Part shown: positions 1 through 9,359 of the stretch, in pieces
Layout: the number at the start of each line of letters is the position of its first letter
Position numbering within the stretch: position 1 is the stretch's first letter
DNA from: Bacteroidales bacterium UBA4814
GTDB taxonomy: Bacteria > Bacteroidota > Bacteroidia > Bacteroidales > UBA7960
DNA: 52,235 bases
Direction: 5' to 3'
Assembly (NCBI GenBank): GCA_002402465.1
Contig: DHFW01000007.1
Location: 12,666 to 64,900, forward strand
Translations under genes and position numbers: made by a program
Notes under the pieces: model-generated
Databases searched by the model: none
What the model saw: the letters and a program-made list of their open reading frames with translations, nothing else
Told to the model about the DNA's origin: nothing

Positions 1-2
1 AC

Positions 3-3000
3 TGGGAATGCCATTGCGGAAAATACAAGCGCATCCGTTACAAGGGGATCGTTTGCGACCGCTGCGGTGTGGAAGTGACCGAGAAGAAGGTCCGTCGCGA
101 AAGGATGGGTCACATCAAACTGGTGGTGCCCGTGGCACATATTTGGTTCTTCCGCTCGCTTCCCAACAAAATTGGCTACCTGCTTGGATTGCCCTCAAAA
201 AAACTCGACCAGATCATTTATTACGAAAGGTACGTGGTCGTAAATCCCGGAATCAAGGCCGATGAGCTCCACTTCCTGGATTTCCTTACCGAAGAAGAAT
301 ATTTCAATATCCTGGAATCCCTTCCTCGCGAAAACCAGCTCCTTGAAGACGACGATCCCAATAAATTTGTGGCCAAGATGGGTGCCGAAGCCCTTAAAGA
401 TATCCTTCAGCGCCTCGACCTCGACCAGCTGTCGTACGATCTTCGCCACAAGGCCAACACCGAAACCTCCCAGCAGCGTAAGGCCGATGCCCTCAAGAGG
501 CTGCAGGTGGTTGAAGCCTTCCGCGAATCGCAAAAAACCATTGAGAACAAGCCCGAATGGATGATCGTGGACGTTGTACCCGTTATTCCGCCCGAACTTC
601 GCCCCCTGGTGCCTCTCGATGGCGGCCGTTTTGCCACCAGCGACCTGAACGACCTCTACCGCCGCGTTATCATTCGCAACAATCGCCTCAAGCGCCTGAT
701 CGAAATCAAGGCACCTGATGTGATTTTGCGTAACGAGAAACGTATGCTGCAGGAAGCCGTGGACTCCCTGTTCGACAACTCGCGCAAAACCAATGCCGTC
801 AAGACCGAATCGAACCGCCCGCTTAAGTCACTTAGCGACAGCCTCAAGGGTAAGCAGGGACGTTTCCGCCAGAACCTGCTGGGTAAAAGGGTGGACTACT
901 CTGCCCGCTCGGTCATCGTGGTAGGGCCCGAGCTGAAACTGCACGAGTGTGGACTTCCCAAGGAAATGGCCTCGGAGCTCTTCAAGCCCTTTATTATCCG
1001 CAAGATGCTCGAAAGGGGTATCGTTAAGACCGTGAAGTCGGCCAAGAAGATCGTTGACCGCAAGGACCCCGTAGTTTGGGATATCCTCGAGAACGTTTTG
1101 AAAGGCCACCCGGTGCTGCTTAACCGCGCCCCCACACTTCACCGCCTGGGTATTCAGGCATTCCAGCCCAAGCTGATCGAAGGCAAGGCGATTCAGCTGC
1201 ACCCCCTGGTGTGTACCGCTTTCAACGCCGACTTCGACGGTGACCAGATGGCCGTGCACGTGCCCCTGGGCAATGCCGCCATTCTCGAAGCACAGCTCCT
1301 CATGCTGGCTTCGCACAACATTCTGAACCCTGCCAACGGGGCACCCATTGCCGTCCCTTCGCAGGACATGGTTCTTGGCCTTTATTACATGACCAAGGCC
1401 CGCAAGAGCACGTCCGAACATCCTGTTAAAGGAGAAGGATTGACTTTTTACGGCCCCGAGGAGGTAATTATTGCTCACAACGAAGGCGCTGCCGATTTGC
1501 ATGCCATCATCAAGGTTCGTGTTCCAGTGATTGAAAACGGAGAGCTTGTGGAACGCATCATTGAAACAACGGTTGGCCGCGTACTCTTCAACCAGGTAAT
1601 TCCTGAAGAGTATGGCTTTATTAACCAACTTCTTACAAAAAAAGCCTTGCGCGATATCATTGGCGGTATTATGAAGATGACCGGTATTTCGCGCACCTCG
1701 CAGTTCCTCGACGATATTAAGGACCTTGGCTTTACCATGGCATTTAAAGGCGGGCTGTCGTTCAACCTGGGCGATATCCTGGTGCCGGAAGAGAAGCAGA
1801 TTCTTATCGATCAGGCCAACGAGCAGGTTGACGAAGTGCGTGCCAACTACAGCATGGGCTTTATCACCAACAACGAACGTTACAACCAGATCATTGACAT
1901 CTGGACACACACGAACGCCAAGCTTACCAAGGTGCTGATCGAAAAGACTACCGCCGACAACCAGGGCTTCAACCCGGTGTATATGATGCTCGACTCCGGT
2001 GCAAGGGGCTCGAAAGAGCAGATTCGTCAGCTCTCGGGTATGAGGGGCCTGATGGCCAAGCCGCAGAAGTCCGGTGCAAAAGGTGGTGAAATTATTGAAA
2101 ACCCCATTCTTTCCAATTTTAAGGAAGGTCTGTCGGTTCTCGAGTACTTTATCTCAACCCACGGTGCACGTAAAGGTCTGGCCGATACGGCCCTTAAAAC
2201 GGCTGATGCCGGTTACCTTACCCGTCGTCTGGTCGACGTTTCGCAAGACGTAATCGTTACCGAGCCCGACTGTGGAACCCTTCGTGGTTTGACGGCTACT
2301 GCCCTCAAAAACAACGAAGAAACCGTGGAACCCCTCTACGATCGCATACTGGGCCGTACCACCCTTCATGACATCTATCACCCCACCACTGCCGAACTGA
2401 TAGTGAAAGCTGGTGAAGAGCTCACCGAGGAGATAGCCCGGATTATTGAAGACTCGCCCATCGAAGCCGTAGAGATTCGCTCGGTGCTTACCTGCGAGTC
2501 GAAGCATGGGGTTTGTGCCAAGTGCTACGGCCGCAACCTGGCCACCGGCCGCATGGTGCAGAAAGGCGAAGCCATTGGCGTTATCGCAGCCCAGTCCATC
2601 GGTGAACCCGGTACGCAGCTTACCCTCCGCACTTTCCACGTGGGTGGTGTGGCTGCAGGTCTTGCCACCGCCTCAAAGATCAATGCCAAATACGGCGGGC
2701 TGCTCGAAATCGACGAGCTTCGCAGTGTACCTTACACCAACAGCGAAGGCAGGTCATACCATGTGGTGATCGGGCGTTCGGCCGAAATGCGTATCGTGGA
2801 TAAGAACACCCGCATGGTACTTACCAGCCAGAACATCCCTTACGGTGCCAACCTTTATTTCGAGGCGGGGCAGGAAGTGGAAAGCGGCGACCTGATTTGC
2901 GAGTGGGATCCCTACAACGCAGTTATCATCTCCGACATGAGTGGTAAGGTGGTGTTCAACCAGATGCAGGAAGGCGTAACCTATCGCACCGACTCTGACG

Positions 3001-4109
3001 AACAGACCGGCTACTACGAAAAAGTGATTATCGAAAGCAAGGACCGCACCCGTAACCCATCCATTAGTATTGTAGATAAGGATGGCGAAATTCTTCGCAC
3101 TTACGACATGCCCGTGGGAGCTCACATTGTTGTGTCTGAAAATCAGGAGATTGTAGCTGGTAAGACGGTGGCTAAGATTCCCAGGGCCGTTGGTAAATCT
3201 GGTGACATCACAGGCGGTCTGCCAAGGATCACCGAGCTGTTTGAAGCCCGCAACCCCAGCGATCCTGCTGTGGTGGCCGAAATCGACGGTGTGGTTTCTT
3301 TCGGTAAAAAGATCAAGCGCGGTAACCGCGAGGTGATCATCACTTCCAAAACCGGCGACGAGAAGCGTTACCTTATTCCGCTCTCCAAGCAGATACTGGC
3401 CCAGGAAAACGACTTTGTGAAAGCCGGTACACCCATGTCGGATGGACCGATTACTCCGGCCGACATCCTTGCCATTAAAGGCCCCACCGCCGTGCAGGAG
3501 TACATCGTAAACGAGGTGCAGGAAGTGTACCGCATGCAGGGTGTGAAGATTAACGACAAGCACTTCGAAGTGATTGTCCGTCAGATGATGCGTAAGGTGA
3601 CCATTGATGATCCGGGCGATACTCGATTCCTTGAAAACGAGATTGTTAACAAAATCGAGTTCATGGAAGAAAACGACAACATTTTCGGCAAGAAGGTGGT
3701 TGAAGATCCGGGTGACTCGGCACTCAGGCCAGGTCAGATTATTACCGCCCGCAAGCTGCGCGACGAAAACTCGCTGCTCAAGCGTAAGGACAAAGCCCTT
3801 GTGGTGGCCCGCGATGCCAGAGGCGCCACCGCCCGTCAGCAATTGCAGGGTATAACCAAGGCTTCACTCCAGACCAAGAGCTTTATCTCGGCTGCTTCCT
3901 TCCAGGAAACTACCAAGGTTCTTACCGATGCGGCTGTTAATGCCAAAATCGATAACTTGGCAGGCCTGAAGGAAAACGTGATCGTTGGTCACTTGATTCC
4001 AGCCGGTACCGGCCTCCGGGAGTACGAGAACATCATTGTGGGTTCTATGGAAGAATACAACCTGCTGATGGCCTCCAAGCGCAAAACCGAAGAGGTAGAA
4101 GAAGACTAA
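3..4109 (+). CDS. rpoC: DNA-directed RNA polymerase subunit beta' (5' partial)
   Basis: Largest catalytic subunit of RNA polymerase. The reading frame is open from base 3, so the gene begins upstream of the window; the first in-frame ATG, at 69, is internal. The first codons give the N-terminal zinc ribbon (W-E-C-H-C-G ... V-C-D-R-C-G), a CxC-xn-CxxC arrangement. The catalytic magnesium loop NADFDGDQM is encoded at about 1224-1250, and the second zinc site (LTCESKHGVCAKC) at about 2485-2525, followed by the trigger-loop/bridge region GVIAAQSIGEPGTQLTLRTFH. The 1368 codons present fit the roughly 1400-residue Bacteroidetes protein minus its first few dozen residues. It ends in an acidic tail (KTEEVEED). 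The next gene follows after 30 bp in the same direction, so the two are probably cotranscribed with the upstream rpoB side. Confidence 0.98.
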   Translation, partial: WECHCGKYKRIRYKGIVCDRCGVEVTEKKVRRERMGHIKLVVPVAHIWFFRSLPNKIGYLLGLPSKKLDQIIYYERYVVVNPGIKADELHFLDFLTEEEYFNILESLPRENQLLEDDDPNKFVAKMGAEALKDILQRLDLDQLSYDLRHKANTETSQQRKADALKRLQVVEAFRESQKTIENKPEWMIVDVVPVIPPELRPLVPLDGGRFATSDLNDLYRRVIIRNNRLKRLIEIKAPDVILRNEKRMLQEAVDSLFDNSRKTNAVKTESNRPLKSLSDSLKGKQGRFRQNLLGKRVDYSARSVIVVGPELKLHECGLPKEMASELFKPFIIRKMLERGIVKTVKSAKKIVDRKDPVVWDILENVLKGHPVLLNRAPTLHRLGIQAFQPKLIEGKAIQLHPLVCTAFNADFDGDQMAVHVPLGNAAILEAQLLMLASHNILNPANGAPIAVPSQDMVLGLYYMTKARKSTSEHPVKGEGLTFYGPEEVIIAHNEGAADLHAIIKVRVPVIENGELVERIIETTVGRVLFNQVIPEEYGFINQLLTKKALRDIIGGIMKMTGISRTSQFLDDIKDLGFTMAFKGGLSFNLGDILVPEEKQILIDQANEQVDEVRANYSMGFITNNERYNQIIDIWTHTNAKLTKVLIEKTTADNQGFNPVYMMLDSGARGSKEQIRQLSGMRGLMAKPQKSGAKGGEIIENPILSNFKEGLSVLEYFISTHGARKGLADTALKTADAGYLTRRLVDVSQDVIVTEPDCGTLRGLTATALKNNEETVEPLYDRILGRTTLHDIYHPTTAELIVKAGEELTEEIARIIEDSPIEAVEIRSVLTCESKHGVCAKCYGRNLATGRMVQKGEAIGVIAAQSIGEPGTQLTLRTFHVGGVAAGLATASKINAKYGGLLEIDELRSVPYTNSEGRSYHVVIGRSAEMRIVDKNTRMVLTSQNIPYGANLYFEAGQEVESGDLICEWDPYNAVIISDMSGKVVFNQMQEGVTYRTDSDEQTGYYEKVIIESKDRTRNPSISIVDKDGEILRTYDMPVGAHIVVSENQEIVAGKTVAKIPRAVGKSGDITGGLPRITELFEARNPSDPAVVAEIDGVVSFGKKIKRGNREVIITSKTGDEKRYLIPLSKQILAQENDFVKAGTPMSDGPITPADILAIKGPTAVQEYIVNEVQEVYRMQGVKINDKHFEVIVRQMMRKVTIDDPGDTRFLENEIVNKIEFMEENDNIFGKKVVEDPGDSALRPGQIITARKLRDENSLLKRKDKALVVARDARGATARQQLQGITKASLQTKSFISAASFQETTKVLTDAAVNAKIDNLAGLKENVIVGHLIPAGTGLREYENIIVGSMEEYNLLMASKRKTEEVEED

Positions 4110-4139
4110 ATTTATTCATCATAAAAAGAAAGGCAAGTC

Positions 4140-4454
4140 ATGTCTGAACAAAGAAAACCCGAAAACCAGATTAATATTGAGTTGGGCGAGGATGTAGCGG
4201 AAGGAATCTATTCTAACCTGGCCATAATTACCCATTCGCACACTGAGTTTGTGGTCGATTTCGTCAGATTGATGCCTGGTGTACCCAAGGCCAAGGTGAA
4301 GTCCAGGATCGTGCTTACTCCTCAGCATGCCAAAAGGCTTATGAAAGCCCTGAAGGAAAATATCGGGAAGTACGAGGCGGTTCATGGACCCATTAAGGAT
4401 GTGGAGGTGCCCAGCCTGCCAATGAACCTGGGTGGTCCCACTGCCCAGGCTTAA
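4140..4454 (+). CDS. DUF3467 family protein
   Basis: A 104-residue protein of the DUF3467 family, recognised from the core INIELGEDVAEGIYSNLA...HSHTEFVVDF and the later KSRIVLTPQHAKRLMKALKENI segment. No enzymatic function is known for the family; placement immediately downstream of rpoC is the usual one in Bacteroidetes. No signal peptide or membrane segment is visible, so it is expected in the cytoplasm. It lies 30 bp after rpoC and is followed within 8 bp by a strong hairpin terminator, making it the last gene of the transcription unit. Confidence 0.85.
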   Translation: MSEQRKPENQINIELGEDVAEGIYSNLAIITHSHTEFVVDFVRLMPGVPKAKVKSRIVLTPQHAKRLMKALKENIGKYEAVHGPIKDVEVPSLPMNLGGPTAQA

Positions 4455-4461
4455 GAAAACG

Positions 4462-4496
4462 AAACCCGGAAGCAAATCGCTTCCGGGTTTTTTATT
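4462..4496 (+). terminator. Rho-independent terminator of the rpoC-DUF3467 unit
   Basis: Inverted repeat AACCCGGAAGC - aaatc - GCTTCCGGGTT followed by a T-rich run, directly after the DUF3467 stop codon. The convergent lipoprotein gene ends at 4496, so the hairpin sits between two convergent genes and may serve both. Confidence 0.9.
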
Positions 4497-4936
4497 TAAA
4501 AGAATCGGAATGCCCGCAGCAAATCTTCTTCGTTGTCGCCATACCACACCAGCAGGAACTGGCCACGGACTTTTGCATCGTTCTTGACCTTCTCCCAGGT
4601 CTCTTCCATCTCCTTTTCTTCCCCATCATCTTTAAAGGTTACAAACCTTCTAACATAATCTTCCACCTGATCGAGCGACTCCCGGGGGTCCTTGCCATCC
4701 TTCACCTTGAAAACAAAGGCGTGCAGCTTGTCATCGTTGTAAATCAGCAGGTCGTTTACCCCGATCAGGTTCAGCGCCATTTTCTCCAGCTGGCTGTTGG
4801 GTTGGTGGTACTCTCCGTAATAACCTGCTGTCTGCATTTTTTCTTTCAGTGCATTCAGGTTTTCGGGTTCGCGCTGGCAGGCCAGAATGCCCGCCAATAC
4901 CAGGCTGAAAATGATTAGCTTGCTTATAATCTTCAT
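4496..4936 (-). CDS. Putative lipoprotein of unknown function
   Basis: I do not recognise this 146-residue protein. The start chosen at 4936 gives a textbook lipoprotein signal: MKIISK, a hydrophobic stretch, then the lipobox LAGILAC, so Cys20 would be lipidated and the protein anchored to a membrane facing the periplasm. An upstream in-frame ATG at 5032 would only add residues encoded by a palindromic repeat (4981-5047) and is unlikely. The mature part is charged, predicted mixed alpha/beta, with a DGKDPRESLDQVEDYVRRF segment and an aromatic C-terminus (FRFF). It ends against the terminator of the convergent rpoC unit. Confidence 0.65.
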   Translation of the reverse strand: MKIISKLIIFSLVLAGILACQREPENLNALKEKMQTAGYYGEYHQPNSQLEKMALNLIGVNDLLIYNDDKLHAFVFKVKDGKDPRESLDQVEDYVRRFVTFKDDGEEKEMEETWEKVKNDAKVRGQFLLVWYGDNEEDLLRAFRFF

Positions 4937-4980
4937 AAGAATTGTTTTTGCGAAGATAATGCAAAAGATTATTCTCGCAG

Positions 4981-5047
4981 TAGGGACAGGTCGCGACCTG
5001 TCCTTTTCCACAATTGACCTGTCCCTTTCCACACAATCGACCTGACC
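4981..5047. repeat. Palindrome plus tandem GACCTGTCC repeat
   Basis: Contains the perfect 20-bp palindrome GGACAGGTCGCGACCTGTCC at 4984-5003, followed by further copies of its right half (GACCTGTCC at 4995 and 5016, GACCTGACC at 5039) at a 21-23 bp period. The array stops 5 bp before the end of the dnaE-like gene. A related but degenerate hairpin (GGGGCAGGTCGCGCCCC) occurs at 31252-31268, suggesting a dispersed repeat family. Confidence 0.75.
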
Positions 5048-5051
5048 CTGA

Positions 5052-7988
5052 TCACCCCCTCGGGTCGGCCTTTATGGGCATGCGGGCCATTTTTTCCACG
5101 GTAAGTGAAGGGAAGCCGAACTCTTCCGTAATGGTACCCAGCAGCAGGTAAATGCCGCTTCCGCGGAAAGGCCAGGCTTTGGAAGCGTTGGGAAAGTGCA
5201 CGGTGTCGAAGAAGTTGCCCTGCACATCCAGAAAGCAGCCGAAGTGCATCATTTCGCGCTTTACGGTGCGTACGTATTTGATGGTGACCAGCCAGCCCAC
5301 CATGCGCACCTTGCGCCCCACGTGCTGCAGCATATCAGTGGCCATAAGCTCACCGCGGAAACTGCTCTTTACCAGGTCGAAGGCGCTCATGGATACGGTG
5401 AAACCCAGCAGTTCCATTTCATCATAGGCGTCCTGCACAGGGTCGGTTTCCGGCTCGGGAAAGTGAAAGGCCTTCTCCTGCGCGGCAAACAACATGGGGC
5501 CGGTAGCAGGTTTTTTGCCGGCCAGCAGGTGCGCCTTCCACATCAGCTGTGCCTTTGCAATGCCCGTGAAGCGAAAGGCGTTCACCCGGATAAGCAGAAT
5601 GAGCTGCTCGAGCCCGGCCCCGGTGCGGCGGGCAAAGTCTTCCAGGCCCAGGTAAGGCCCGCCGGCTTCGCGCTCGCCCGTGATGAGCTGTGCCAGCTTG
5701 TATTCCAAGTTCTGTATGTGCACAAAGCCAATGTAAATATCACTTCCGTAAATGGTGGTGGTGTAGTTGCTGTGGTTTACGCAGGGCAGCTCAATGTTGG
5801 CGCCATAGCGGCGGGCTTCGTTGAAATACACCGGGCTTTGGTAGAAGCCGCCAAAGTTGTTGATCACGGCGGTCATAAACTCGCGCGGATAATAGGCTTT
5901 CAGGTAAAGGCTCTGATAGCTTTCCACGGCAAATGAAGCCGAGTGGGCTTTCGAAAAAGAGTATCCGGCAAAAGACTCAATCTGCCGCCACACTTCGCTG
6001 ATGAGGCTTTCGGGATAGCCTTTGGCGCGGCAGTTTTCGAAAAAGCGGTCCACAATACGCTGCATTTCTTTTTTAGAGCGGTACTTGCCGCTCATGGCAC
6101 GCCGCAGCACGTCGGCATCGGCCAGGTCGAGCCCGGCAAAGTGGTGGCATACCTTGATCACGTCTTCCTGATACACCATTACGCCGTAGGTTTCCTTCAG
6201 CTGCTGCTCCATAACCGGATGCAGATACTCAAAACCCTTGGGGTTGTGGAAGCGCTGAATGTATTCGCGCATCATGCCCGAGCGGGCCACCCCGGGGCGT
6301 ATGATGGAGCTGGCGGCCACCAGGCTGATGTAGTTGTCGCAGCGCAGCTTCTTGAGCAGCCCGCGCATGGCAGGGCTCTCTACATAGAAGCAGCCGGTGG
6401 TCTCGCCCGAGCGAAGCAGCGCCTTCACCTTTTCATCTTTTTTGAACTTTTCCACCTGGTGCACATCCACGGTGATGCCGTAGTTTTGCCTTACAATCTG
6501 CGCGCACTCGTTGATGTGGCCAATGCCGCGCTGGCTCAGTATATCGATCTTCTCGAAGGCCAGGTCTTCGGCGGTGTACATGTCCCATTGCACGGTGGGC
6601 AGGCCCTTGGGCGGCATGTCGAGGGCCGAGTAGCAGTTGATGGGCTGCTCAGAGATGAGCACGCCCCCGGCATGGATGCTGCGCATATTGGGAAAGTCGG
6701 CCAGCTGTTCGGCCACCTGGAAGATGCGGGCGCCCACGGCATCGGGCGTGCGGCGTGCTTCGTGGTTCGACACCAGCACGTCGATCTCGGCCTTGGGCAG
6801 GCCCAGCACCTTGCCCAGCTCACGTATCATGCTGCGGTCGCGAAAGGTGCTGATGGTGCCCAGCAGGGCGGTGTGCTCATGGCCGTAGCGCTTGAAGATG
6901 TAGTCGAGCACCTGGTCGCGCTCCTTCCACGAGTAGTCAATGTCGAAGTCGGGCGGGGTGCTGCGCTTGGGGTTGATAAAGCGCTCGAAGTAAAGGTCGA
7001 GCTCAATGGGGTCCACGTCGGTGATGCGCAGGCAGTAGGCCACGATGCTGTTGGCGCCGCTGCCGCGCCCCACATGGTAGAAGCCGCGCGACATGGAATA
7101 GCGTATGATGTCCCAGGTAATGAGGAAGTAGGACGAGAAGCCCAGCTTGTCGATGATCTCCAGTTCGTGCTGCACTTGCCGCAGGGCTTCCTTGTTGCGC
7201 TTGCCGTAGCGGTACTCCAGCCCGTCCATGGCCAGCTTGGTAAGCAGGGCACGGTCATCGGCCGGGTGGCCGGTAAAGGTCTTTTTGTTTTTGGGTGTGC
7301 GGAAGTCGAAGTCCATGTGGCACTGCTCCAGCAGCATTTCTGCGTTGGTGATGAGCTGCGGGAAGCTTTGGTAGTGGCTGCGCAGGGCGGCAGGCGAAGG
7401 GAGGACTTCGCCGGGATGAGCGGTATGTTTGCCGGTGAGGCGGCTCAGCACTATGTTGTGGTCGATGGCGCGCAGGTGGCGGTGCAGTTCAAATTCCCTT
7501 TCAGAAAGGAAGGTGATGGGATGCAGGGCCACGAGCTTCGCAGGGTGGTGGCGCAGGGGAGCGGTGGAGAGACGCGTTAGCTCCCAAGGGCGTATGCCGA
7601 TATATTCGTTGGTGCCGGGGAACGACCCTGCGCCACCCTCCCCGAAAGGGTAAATGACAAAAGTATGATCGCATACCGGAAAGCGTTCGGGCAGTGCTGT
7701 CTTGTCAATATTATGCTGGCTCAGGAATGCGTTGATGCGGCGAAAGCCTTCGGGGTCGCGTGCCAGCACAATGTACAGCAGGCGGTCGCCCTTGCGAAAC
7801 TCCATGCCCGCCACGGGTGCAATGCCCTGCTCGCGGCACAGCTTCACGAAATCGGGCATGGCCGTGGCATTGTTGATGTCGGTCAGCGCCAGACGTTTGA
7901 TGCCCATCTCAGCGGCCCGTGTCACCAGGTCTTCGGGGCTTACGGTGCCGTAGCGCAGGCTGTAGTATGTGTGGCAGTTGATGAACAT
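5052..7988 (-). CDS. dnaE2: DnaE2/ImuC-like error-prone DNA polymerase III alpha subunit
   Basis: C-family DNA polymerase, 978 residues, shorter than the roughly 1150-1200 residues of replicative DnaE. Order: N-terminal PHP domain, polymerase palm with the catalytic aspartates in PDFDIDYSW (D347, D349, D351), finger region, helix-hairpin-helix part, and a C-terminal OB fold (VGRKVRMVGWLVTIKYVRT); a tau-binding tail is not evident. Two PHP metal ligands look changed: the usual HxH start reads N-C-H and the usual TDH reads TDI, so exonuclease activity is probably lost. It lies 168 bp downstream of a Y-family polymerase on the same strand, which in turn is divergent from a LexA-like gene. This context marks it as the damage-inducible translesion polymerase rather than the replicative one. 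A second, replicative dnaE should exist elsewhere. Confidence 0.88.
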   Translation of the reverse strand: MFINCHTYYSLRYGTVSPEDLVTRAAEMGIKRLALTDINNATAMPDFVKLCREQGIAPVAGMEFRKGDRLLYIVLARDPEGFRRINAFLSQHNIDKTALPERFPVCDHTFVIYPFGEGGAGSFPGTNEYIGIRPWELTRLSTAPLRHHPAKLVALHPITFLSEREFELHRHLRAIDHNIVLSRLTGKHTAHPGEVLPSPAALRSHYQSFPQLITNAEMLLEQCHMDFDFRTPKNKKTFTGHPADDRALLTKLAMDGLEYRYGKRNKEALRQVQHELEIIDKLGFSSYFLITWDIIRYSMSRGFYHVGRGSGANSIVAYCLRITDVDPIELDLYFERFINPKRSTPPDFDIDYSWKERDQVLDYIFKRYGHEHTALLGTISTFRDRSMIRELGKVLGLPKAEIDVLVSNHEARRTPDAVGARIFQVAEQLADFPNMRSIHAGGVLISEQPINCYSALDMPPKGLPTVQWDMYTAEDLAFEKIDILSQRGIGHINECAQIVRQNYGITVDVHQVEKFKKDEKVKALLRSGETTGCFYVESPAMRGLLKKLRCDNYISLVAASSIIRPGVARSGMMREYIQRFHNPKGFEYLHPVMEQQLKETYGVMVYQEDVIKVCHHFAGLDLADADVLRRAMSGKYRSKKEMQRIVDRFFENCRAKGYPESLISEVWRQIESFAGYSFSKAHSASFAVESYQSLYLKAYYPREFMTAVINNFGGFYQSPVYFNEARRYGANIELPCVNHSNYTTTIYGSDIYIGFVHIQNLEYKLAQLITGEREAGGPYLGLEDFARRTGAGLEQLILLIRVNAFRFTGIAKAQLMWKAHLLAGKKPATGPMLFAAQEKAFHFPEPETDPVQDAYDEMELLGFTVSMSAFDLVKSSFRGELMATDMLQHVGRKVRMVGWLVTIKYVRTVKREMMHFGCFLDVQGNFFDTVHFPNASKAWPFRGSGIYLLLGTITEEFGFPSLTVEKMARMPIKADPRG

Positions 7989-7990
7989 TT

Positions 7991-8150
7991 TTTCGGATTA
8001 CGCGGATTGTTACGGATTTCACGGATTGGCAGAGGGCACAGGGCACAGGGCAGAGGGAGAAGTAGATAGCGGCAGGAGGTAGAGGCAGGAGGCAGTAAGC
8101 AGAAAACCTTGAACCCCGAACCCCGAACCCCAAACTCCAAACTCCAAACC
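7991..8150. repeat. Four consecutive degenerate short tandem repeat blocks
   Basis: The whole gap between the two polymerase genes is made of short repeats. Block 1 (about 7994-8026) repeats CGGATT with 9-10 nt spacing. Block 2 (about 8029-8060) repeats AGGGCAC/AGGGCAG every 7 nt. Block 3 (about 8071-8100) repeats GCAGGAG-like words at about 7 nt. Block 4 (about 8109-8149) repeats CCCCGAA, then CCCCAAA, then CTCCAAA every 7 nt. Each block uses a different word and drifts gradually along its length. There is no reading frame or transposase. Confidence 0.85.
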
Positions 8151-8156
8151 TTTAAC

Positions 8157-9314
8157 CTATCCCGGTGTCATAGCTACGCCGCGGTGCAGGGCGTTTTCAC
8201 CGTGCTTGCGGCGCATGCGGTCGATGGCCTGGTAGAGGCTGATGAGTTCGGGTGTTTCTTCGAACATATTGAGTTGCTGCACGCCATGCACCAGGCGGCT
8301 GAACTGTATGCCCACCAGTCGTATGAGCATGCGGCGGGTGTAAAGTCGCCGGAACAGCTCCTTGCACACGGGTATGAGCACGTGGTCGAAGGAAGTATAG
8401 GGCACTGTTTGCTGCAGGGTGTGGGTGTCGAAGTTGGCGTAGCGTATCTTCACGGTGACGCAGCCGGTGAGCTGCTGCTTCTTGCGCAGGCGGTAGGCCA
8501 CCTTTTCGCACATGCGCACCAGCAGGTCGTTGATAAAGGCAATGTCGATGGTGTCGGTTTCGAAGGTGGTTTCGGTGCCGATGGACTTGCGTTCACTCCA
8601 ACTCTGCACCGGGCTGTTGTCGATGCCGTTGGCCCGCCGCCATATCTCGCGGCCGTTCTTGCCCATCATGTTTTCCATCACCTCGGGCGGTATGCGGCTC
8701 AGGGTGCCTATGGTGGCAATGCCCATGGTACGCAGGGTGTGATAGGTCTTGGAGCCGATCATGGGAATCTTGCGGATAGACAGGGGATCGAGAAAGGGCC
8801 GCAGCATGGGCTGCTGCACCTGTATTTGCCCGTTGGGCTTGGCTTCGCCCGTGGCGATCTTCGACACGGTTTTGTTGAGTGACAAACCCATGGAGATGGG
8901 CAGCCCCGTTTCTTTTATGATGTATTGCCGCAGCTCCGAAGCCCATTTGTAGCAGCCAAAGAAGCGATCCATGCCCGTGATGTCGAGGTAGTGCTCGTCG
9001 ATGGAGGCCTTCTCGAATACCGGCGCCCGCTCGGCAATGATCTGCGTGACCATGTTGGAGTACTTGCTGTAGTCCTGCAGGTCGCCGCGAATGAACACGG
9101 CATCGGCACAGAGGTTTCGGGCCAGCTTCATGGGCATGGCCGAATGCACCCCATACTGCCGCGCCTCGTAGCTGCATCCTGCCACCACACCACGGTCGCC
9201 CATACCGCCAATGATCACGGGCTTGCCGATGAGGCTGCTGTTGTGCAGGCGCTCAACCGACACAAAGAAAGTGTCCTGATCGAGATGTGCTATGGTGCGG
9301 GCAGAAGAATCCAT
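8157..9314 (-). CDS. dinB: Y-family translesion DNA polymerase (DinB/Pol IV-like)
   Basis: A 385-residue Y-family polymerase that copies past damaged bases. The first catalytic carboxylate motif is in AHLDQDTFFVSVE (D12), and the second is SIDEHYLD (D106, E107), so all three metal ligands are present and the enzyme should be active, unlike the degenerate ImuB proteins. The thumb/little-finger regions follow. A QLNMF motif at about residues 347-351 matches the beta-clamp binding consensus. The start at 9314 faces the LexA-like gene across a 144-bp intergenic region containing a long dyad. It is the first gene of the minus-strand unit with the dnaE2-like gene behind it. Confidence 0.93.
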   Translation of the reverse strand: MDSSARTIAHLDQDTFFVSVERLHNSSLIGKPVIIGGMGDRGVVAGCSYEARQYGVHSAMPMKLARNLCADAVFIRGDLQDYSKYSNMVTQIIAERAPVFEKASIDEHYLDITGMDRFFGCYKWASELRQYIIKETGLPISMGLSLNKTVSKIATGEAKPNGQIQVQQPMLRPFLDPLSIRKIPMIGSKTYHTLRTMGIATIGTLSRIPPEVMENMMGKNGREIWRRANGIDNSPVQSWSERKSIGTETTFETDTIDIAFINDLLVRMCEKVAYRLRKKQQLTGCVTVKIRYANFDTHTLQQTVPYTSFDHVLIPVCKELFRRLYTRRMLIRLVGIQFSRLVHGVQQLNMFEETPELISLYQAIDRMRRKHGENALHRGVAMTPG

Positions 9315-9359
9315 AAATATTTTTTGCTCAGATGCTTGTCGTTTCAGAAAATGTTTTAA

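Noticed and set aside
828..1910. Long open frame on the minus strand inside rpoC
   Set aside because: It is antisense to the conserved rpoC coding sequence, has no recognisable domain, and is explained by the GC-rich codon bias of rpoC.
2754..3842. 362-codon open frame on the minus strand of rpoC
   Set aside because: Shadow of rpoC; the H/N/G-rich composition and lack of motifs argue against a real protein.
5943..7580. 545-codon open frame on the plus strand opposite the dnaE2-like gene
   Set aside because: The minus strand encodes an intact C-family polymerase; the plus-strand translation is low in complexity (H, G, A, V rich) with no domain, typical of a shadow frame.
7991..8150. CRISPR array
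   Set aside because: Units are 7-10 nt with no spacers and no cas genes nearby; these are short tandem repeats, not CRISPR.
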